Shown piece after piece: positions 57,855-64,000 of a stretch of DNA of 64,000 nucleotides. Made by a program: the position numbers and the translations under genes. Positions within the stretch are counted from its first letter, which is position 1. Every line of letters begins with the position of its first letter. The stretch lies in the NCBI GenBank assembly GCA_038025085.1, contig CM076141.1, positions 11,286,001-11,350,000 on the forward strand. Direction: 5' to 3'. Under the pieces are notes generated by a model, which saw only the letters and a list, made by a program, of their open reading frames with translations, made no database searches and was not told the DNA's origin. The stretch is from Tetragonia tetragonoides (lineage: Eukaryota > Streptophyta > Magnoliopsida > Caryophyllales > Aizoaceae).

Positions 57855-59440
57855 TGGTGATCATGTCGAATTGTCGATGTTCTTGATGCTTGTTTTCGCA
57901 AGTGAGACGCTTAGGTTTTTGAGTAGTAGTAATACCTACGTCGTTAACTAGCTAGCTTGCTGGATAGTTTTTCTTTTTCGCAACATCGAACCAGACATTG
58001 TTAGTTTTGATAGTTTAATATTGATGCTATATATGTAGTAACTAGTTCTCTGTTGTATTACTTTGTTTAATACTATATATGTAGAAAATAAAAGTGAGAA
58101 TTTAAGAAGCAAAACAGGAGAAACAGAAGCTATAATCAAACCAAGGACCTATAATGAGTGTCAAAATGACCTTCCATGTTAGGTTATCAAACAAATTCAA
58201 ATAAACTTGATTATTGGACTTACTTGACATGAATTATTCAAAACACTGACCTAAAACTGAGAGTTTCCTCCTTGTACTGAATGATGTGCTGTCATATAGA
58301 AGTGAAACAGGGTGAGAGTGTCTATATCAAAACTAGTTACTTGTACAAGTGCCCTCATGATGCTGTATACAATATTGTTAGGATCTGAGACTTGACAAGC
58401 GGTTCTATACTACTGTTATCATCTCTGTATCTGAGACTCGAAAATCCGAAAATTGGGTTCGGGTGAAAATCCGAGGATCAGATCATCGGACTCCCCTATT
58501 TTAAGGCGGGATTCTTTCCTTGTTTAGTTGCATATCATATCCTAGTATCCGACATAGATACTTGTGTTGAAATGAAGAGTCCGAGAATCATAGGTTATAG
58601 TTTGTAACTACATCATAATTCCAAACACAAGCAATCACTGGAGGGTCCTTTATCTGTATCATCAATTCATTGCATGGAAAATTAGGGCTACATTTAACAA
58701 AGATTACCCGAAAAACGAAGCAGTTAAAACGTTTAGTTGAAGGCTAATAAAGAGAAACTTCTGAAGTCCATATAATATAATTGAGATCAAATAAATTGCA
58801 CCATAGTAATAAAATCCCATGAAACAAAATTAGAATTGACGAGCAAAAAAAATGTTGGAATTGTAGTTTGTAGAGCAACAGAGCCAGGAGCCTACCAGAT
58901 AAAATAGTGTAAAATTTTTTATATGGACTTAAGTCCATCCAACTTGGATAGACCAAACGGTGGCAATTGTGTAATTTAGTGTGCTTTTGAGGTTTTTAGT
59001 GTAATGTGGCGTTTTCTCTCTCCCGTCTCTCTCTCCTTCGCATCTTACCACCCCAACCACGCATTACACCCTGCCCGCACTCCACTGCCATCTGCTGGAC
59101 ACAGACACCCCGCCCCCTCCATTCCTTTCTCTTTCTCTCTCCTCCCCCTTTCGCAAGACCCATATTGGCGGCGAATTTGATCGGATCTGTTGATATAAAG
59201 TCCAAGGTTTGAATGGTTTGACAATGGGGGAACTGTGGTAGCTTTAGCGTTGTGTGTGGTGTGCGTGGTGTGTGTGATGGGGGTTGGATGGGTGGGGAAC
59301 TGGGAATGGGGATGCGTGTGTTGTGCTTAGCTTGGTGATGTGAACTGGCAAGCTGGTTTGATGGCAGATGATGATGACAATTAGTTCTATTTTTTTTTTT
59401 TTAGTTTTCTATTCTTCCTTTCTTTTTCCTTTGTTTTGGT
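57855..59440. other. Intergenic
   Basis: The 3' UTR of paralogue 2 is probably within the first 250 bases. 58990-59160 is CT/CA-rich and open on both strands without recognisable coding content. 59220-59340 is GT-rich ('gtgtgtggtgtgcgtggtgtg'). Confidence 0.45.
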
Positions 59441-59480
59441 AGACTAATTTTGTGACATTAATTACTCATAAAAAAATGTA

Positions 59481-60550
59481 TACAATGTTCATTAAAAATA
59501 AGCTAATTGTTCATAACTTATATATATAATGTTTATTAAAAATAGTCTAAGTGTTTAAAGATTATCTACATAATGTTCATTAAAAATAGTCTAAGTGTTC
59601 ATCGGTTATAAGTGCAATGTTCATTAAAAATAGTCTAATTATTCATTGGTTATGTATGTAATGTTCATAATTTATAAGCGTATTGTTCATTCAAAATAGT
59701 CTAATATAGTAGCTCATATAGGTCATATACATAATGTTCATTAAAAATAGTCTTATTGTTCATAGGTTATATATGTAATGTGCATTAAAAATAGTCTAAG
59801 TGTTCATAGATTATATACGTAATGTTCATTAAAAATAGTCTAATTGTTCATTGGTTATAAGTGATCAAGTGCAATGTTCATTAAAATTGATTTATTTGTT
59901 CATAGGTTATATACGTAATGTTCATCGAAAATAGACTAATTGTTCATCAGTTGTAAGTGCGATGTCCATTAAGAATAGTCTAATTATTTATCAGTTATAA
60001 GTGCAATGTTCATTAAAAATGACCTAATTGTTCATAGGTTATATACGTAATGTTCATCAACAATAGTCTAATTGTTCATCAGTTATAATTGCTATGTTCA
60101 TTTCAAATAGTCCAATTGTTCATAGGTTATATACGTAATGTTCATTATAAATAGTCTAATAGTTCATATGCCTTAATACATAATGTGCATTTAAAATAGT
60201 CTAATTGTTCATAGGTTATATACGTAATGTTCATTATAAATAGTCTAATTGTTCATAAGGTATAAACGCAAGGTTCATTTAAAATAGTCTAATTGTTCAT
60301 AAGGTATAAACGCAAGGTTCATTTACAATAGTCTAATTGTTCATAAGGTGTAAACGCAAGGTTCATTTAGAATAGTCTAATTGTTCATAAGGTGTAAACA
60401 CAAGGTTTATTTAAAATAGTCTAATTGTTCATAAGGTGTAAACACAAGGCTTATTTAAAATAGTAGTCTAATTGTCCATAAGGTGTAAACACAAGGTTTG
60501 TTTAAAATAGTCTAATTGTTCATATGGCATTTAAAATAGTCTAATTGTTC
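59481..60550. repeat. 44-bp minisatellite, about 24 units
   Basis: The unit is approximately ATAGTCTAATTGTTCATAGG followed by TTATATACGTAATGTTCATTAAAA. Units from 59481 to 60240 vary independently. Those from about 60240 to 60530 form a separate, more homogeneous subfamily (AAGGTGTAAACACAAGG), which indicates recent local expansion. No coding. Confidence 0.93.
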
Positions 60551-60559
60551 ATTTGATAT

Positions 60560-60790
60560 TCCCGCCGTTTCGGAAAAATATCAAAATTTACTTTTTGAAG
60601 GTCAAACTTTACAAACTTTGATAATTGATTTCGGAAAAAATATTAGGATTTACAATGTAAAAATACTATCGTTGGATTCGTTTTAATTAGTACTTTCGAA
60701 AAATCTATTTTTTATAGTTTATGTATTCATATAAACACAAATATTTATTGTCAAAGTACTGTATTAGAGACCATAAATGGAGTATAAAAC
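60560..60790. repeat. Possible Stowaway-like MITE
   Basis: The stretch begins TATTCCCGCCGTTTCGGAAA and ends near 'aaatggagta', with 'ttcggaaaaa' phrases repeated inside. The ends are only loosely inverted. Confidence 0.3.
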
Positions 60791-60837
60791 TATAAACTTG
60801 AGGTTCATCAATAGTAAAAAGAAATGAACTTCCCATC

Positions 60838-61196
60838 TAGGGGTGCAAACGAGCCGATGCACTCGCGAGCAGCTCGTGAACATATTCGGTCAAAGCTTGG
60901 TCAAAGCTCGTTCAATAACAAACGAGCCGAGCACGAGCACCAATTCAATGCTCGTTTATTAAACAAGCCGAGCACGAGCACCACTCAACTCGACTCGTTT
61001 AATATTTTCAAGGGTGATATTCCCTTTAAAATTAGTGTGCTCGCGAGCAGCTCGTGGACGGCTCAGTCAAAGCTCGTTTAAAGCTCGCTCGATAAGAAAC
61101 GAGCTGAGTACAAGCACCAATTTGATGCTCGTTTAATAAACGAGCCGAGCACGAACACGAAAATACTCGGCTCGACTCGGCTGGTTTGCACCCCTA
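60838..61196. mobile_element. Non-autonomous hAT element with perfect 8-bp target duplication
   Basis: TTCCCATC flanks both sides (60830-60837, 61197-61204). The ends are TAGGGGTGCAAACGAGCC and, reversed, TAGGGGTGCAAACCAGCC. Inside are many GAGCTCG/CGAGCCGAGCACGAGC motifs. No transposase. It is related to 29399-31294. Confidence 0.95.
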
Positions 61197-61696
61197 TTCC
61201 CATCAAAGACAAAAGAAAAGGAAAAAAAAAAGAAAAACAAAGAAGAGTGGAAGGGGTGGGAGTGGTCCCCACCGCCTGAAAGTTAAATTTGATAGGAGTA
61301 ACGAGTAATTCAAAAGCAACGGTAATTTGGTTTGAAACAAACGCGAACAGTATTTGCCCGCTCCCGGACTAGGCCGGCCCAGCCAAATTGGCTTCGTCCA
61401 GCCAATAGGCACTGAAATAGTGTAAGAAACTGTGTGAATACTCCTAAGCGATCATTGGGCTTTTGTTTTTTTTCCATTTAAACAATCTCATAGTGGGCCA
61501 CATCTTTGGACCACCATACAATCTACAACCATCGTCTCTTATTTTCATAACGACGGGCTTTCTATCGGGGTCCGATCAGAATCAAATACTCTTGGGCCTG
61601 TTTTAATAGTGCAAATTGGAATAATTAGGCTCTACAAAAACTTGTGAGGACTTAGTCTATGCGAATCAATATTTAGAGTCATTTCCTATTTCATAT

Positions 61697-61879
61697 GGAG
61701 TCACCCCCTTTAAAAGTGGAGCCATCCTTACGTTACCTAGAGTCACCCCTCAAATTTATACTTGGCACCACCCCTATTTTACATGGAGCCACCCCCTACT
61801 TTAACTGGAGTCACCCCTTACTTCACCTGGAGTCACCCCTCAAAATTACTTCACTTGGAGCCACCCCTCAAAATTACTT
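61697..61879. repeat. Minisatellite of GGAGTCACCCC units
   Basis: Eight tandem units of 21-28 bp begin GGAGTCACCCC or GGAGCCACCCC and continue with variable T/A-rich tails. The last units share CAAAATTACTT. Simple local duplication. Confidence 0.85.
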
Positions 61880-61929
61880 GGTCCACGATGGACTAAGTCC
61901 AAACAAGACATGCTGTAAATGATTATAAT

Positions 61930-62040
61930 AATTATAATAATTTAGTTCAGTTCCATTTAGGGCAGTTCACTTCAGTCCAGTTTAGTGTCATTAAGTTCAC
62001 TTCAGTTAAGTGAAACTCAGTTGAATCAAACGGAGCCTTA
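61930..62040. repeat. MITE-like sequence
   Basis: Runs of 'cagttcacttcag', 'gtccagttta', 'agttaagtgaaac' ending 'caaacggagcc' resemble, in inverted form, the stretch at 6465-6600. It is a dispersed repeat without fixed ends. Confidence 0.45.
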
Positions 62041-62129
62041 GTCCTTGGTTCAATTGTGGTCCCACGTGATTGGTGGTACAGTCAATACTAAGTTAGATGA
62101 TTGCTTAACAAAATACTCCATGCATGATT

Positions 62130-62345
62130 AAATAAGGGTATGCTTGGATTGGTGAGACGTGTGGGCTGTGTCATAATTTGAATGAGATGGGCATTCATGC
62201 CCTGCGTTTCTGTTCAGCTGCAATGGAGGTATGGGAGGCCAGTGATTTGTCGGTTTTAAATGTTGGAGTGGGACGAATAAGCGTGATTGAGTGGGTCATG
62301 AAGATTATTATTGAGTGGCTTGGAAATGAGGGGTGCAAGTGAATG
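62130..62345 (+). mobile_element. L1 ORF2 C-terminal remnant
   Basis: One frame reads C-x2-C-x-NLNEMGIHALRFCSAAMEVW and continues VIEWVMKIIIEWLGNEGCK to a stop, the Cys/His and tryptophan spacing of plant L1 C termini. It is a different subfamily from the copies in the capping gene. Confidence 0.55.
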
Positions 62346-62456
62346 GCGACTAAGGTTTGTACCCCCTCTACATAATGATCGGATTCTCGTGTTCAATAAA
62401 AAACATATCAGGCTATACTTGAATAACCAGCGCAAAAATTTGTAATTATGAATATA

Positions 62457-62466
62457 CTATATAAAG
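62457..62466 (+). promoter_or_regulatory. TATA box of the knottin gene
   Basis: CTATATAAAG lies about 110 bp upstream of the first ATG at 62568. Confidence 0.6.
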
Positions 62467-62567
62467 GGAATTGATGTTCCTCCTCTTATCATCGCCAAAC
62501 ACACACAGAAAGTCACATATATAGTGAGAGATAGAGAACAATATACTAGCAAGTAGAGTATATAAGA

Positions 62568-62909
62568 TGAAGATGAATATCAAAGTTAGCAACTATGGTA
62601 TTATTCTTATAGGTTGCGTTTGTAATGCTGGTCACTAAACCTCAACCAGTTTTTGGTACCCGCCAAATAATTCCCCTTTCAAACATACTACTAGTAGATA
62701 CTCTTTATGGTCCTTGGTGCGCAGAACAGGGAGAATCGTGCGGCCCTATCAGCCAAACGTGTTGTGACGGATACTGTACCTCGTCTTTTACGACGGGTGT
62801 ATGCACCTGCGTACCGAAAGGCCAACCTTGTGGAGCAATGCACGGTTGTTGCTTCCGTAACCCATGCATCTATGATTCATTTATATCAGTCACTGGTACA
62901 TGCTCATGA
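62568..62909 (+). pseudogene. Double-knottin antimicrobial-type peptide gene with a frameshift
   Basis: The mature part is intact in the frame open from 62625 to 62909. It has two consecutive six-cysteine modules with the knottin order C-C-CC-C-C: Cys 32, 39, 46, 47, 51, 60 and Cys 62, 69, 75, 76, 81, 93 of that frame. Spacing resembles the Mirabilis-type plant antimicrobial peptides, but here two modules lie in one chain. Upstream, an ATG at 62568 starts a hydrophobic, signal-peptide-like run in another phase. It meets a stop at 62637-62639 unless one base near 62610 is discounted. The gene is therefore either broken, mis-sequenced, or translated from the internal ATG at 62625 without a full signal peptide. 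The TATA box and leader are in place. A defence role is inferred from the cysteine pattern only. Confidence 0.65.
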
Positions 62910-64000
62910 TGAAGATCCAACGTTGGAGTCCTTTATTTGTTGTACGCATGTATGTGATGTTTTTCTTTTTTGGTGCACTAGTTAAAGAGTACGGCCTTCT
63001 AATACACGGTCTCGAATATTATTTCGGCTAATAAAAAATCGTGTAGGTGATGCTCGATCAAAAAGTTTGAATCTGTGATTTAGTGTATTGTAAGTAGTTG
63101 TTGGTAACTTGCTTACATGCCTGTAGAGTGGATCAAACATTACCTCTTCAATAATAATGTCTTTTATTTTTTATCAGATATGTCAAAAGCCGTATATGTC
63201 GTCCTTGTTGTGTGATTTATTGAACACACATTAATTTTTGTTTGCTACAAGTACTTTAATTTCCTCTCTCCTAATTTATCTCAACGTCTCTTTCATTTCA
63301 TCTCCTTTTAATTCTCCATCACTTCCGGAATTTAAATATCTTTACATCAAATGTTTGCAAATACTTGTATACGGCGGCCACATACGATAGAGGGCCTTTT
63401 ACACGTCAGCGCGTTAATGAAAATCACGCGCACAACTTTTCACTCCTCCATCGGTCAGTCCCCACTCCTCACCGTCTACTTCCTTTACTTACCCCCTTTC
63501 TCTCTCTTCCCATTCAGTCCATCTCCACTGTCAAACCCGATGGAACCCCCCAGTTTCTCACGGGCGCTTCTGTTGTGCTGCACATAAAGGTGCAGCACAT
63601 TTTGTCAACCGTTAGATGTGTATGTTGATCTTAGCCTTTTATTTTATTTGTTACTTTTTAACTTACTACTTGCTAGCTTATTCCACACCAAGTTACTCTT
63701 GTTTGTCAATATGGTACACCATATAAATTGACTGGTTTACCAAATAAAATTAATAGTCTACCAAAAGTTCACCTAGTATACCAACTCTATTTTGCAAAAT
63801 TATTCTATATCATCGGTTTCTACTCCACTCTAATAAAAAAAAATATACCAATTCACCACACTCTTACTTCATTATATCATCTATCCAATTATAAAAAACT
63901 ATCACTTACTCCATATATGTCGTATCTTCAATCTCAGAATTATTTCATTCGTTTTGGTCGACCAACTGAGTTTTTTGGTGCACCGGCCTATATGCGAAAT
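62910..64000. other. Intergenic
   Basis: The 3' UTR of the knottin gene is followed by AT-rich sequence. A perfect 10-bp stem, TGTGCTGCAC-ATAAAG-GTGCAGCACA, lies at 63574-63599 in a locally GC-rich stretch. No gene is supported. Confidence 0.5.

Noticed and set aside
1..64000. CRISPR arrays, operons, ribosome binding sites or origins
   Set aside because: The window is plant nuclear DNA with spliced genes; repeats found are minisatellites and transposons.

Overview
This is a eudicot plant nuclear window. The evidence is spliced genes with GT-AG introns, CT-rich leaders, telo-box (AAACCCTAA) motifs, and a dense mixture of plant L1 and RTE LINEs, tRNA-derived SINEs, hAT, Mutator, Harbinger and Stowaway-like elements and an LTR retrotransposon. 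A double knottin gene resembling Mirabilis-type antimicrobial peptides hints at Caryophyllales, but this is only a weak clue.

Layout. 464-6033: an LTR retrotransposon on the minus strand with no visible gag-pol. 6.6-11.8 kb: a duplicated block holding two broken copies of the 5' end of the NSN1 gene found further right, plus SINE and L1-like insertions. 12.1-14.8 kb: stacked DNA transposons, microsatellites and a Helitron-type 3' end. 15862-20057: NSN1, a circularly permuted nucleolar GTPase (9 exons). 22255-23100: an IPK2-type inositol polyphosphate multikinase with a compensated pair of frameshifts. 26194-53724: the bifunctional mRNA capping enzyme (17 coding exons, about 682 aa). Most of its 27.5 kb is intron filled with nested transposons. 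55405-57854: two tandem small paralogous genes of unknown family. 59.4-61.9 kb: two minisatellites around a hAT element with a perfect 8-bp target duplication. 62568-62909: a secreted double-knottin gene whose signal-peptide region carries a one-base frameshift.

The three conserved genes are housekeeping functions: ribosome biogenesis, inositol phosphate signalling and mRNA 5' capping. They share direction (+) but there is no sign that they form a pathway. The most informative material is the transposon record, with many exact target-site duplications. These show a LINE inside a SINE, a MULE inside a MITE inside a hAT, a SINE family sharing its 3' tail with the resident L1, and several LINE insertions so truncated that only 23-40 bp remain. 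The most novel coding material is the unknown gene pair at 55-58 kb. All exon boundaries, duplications and alignments were read by eye; no database search was possible.
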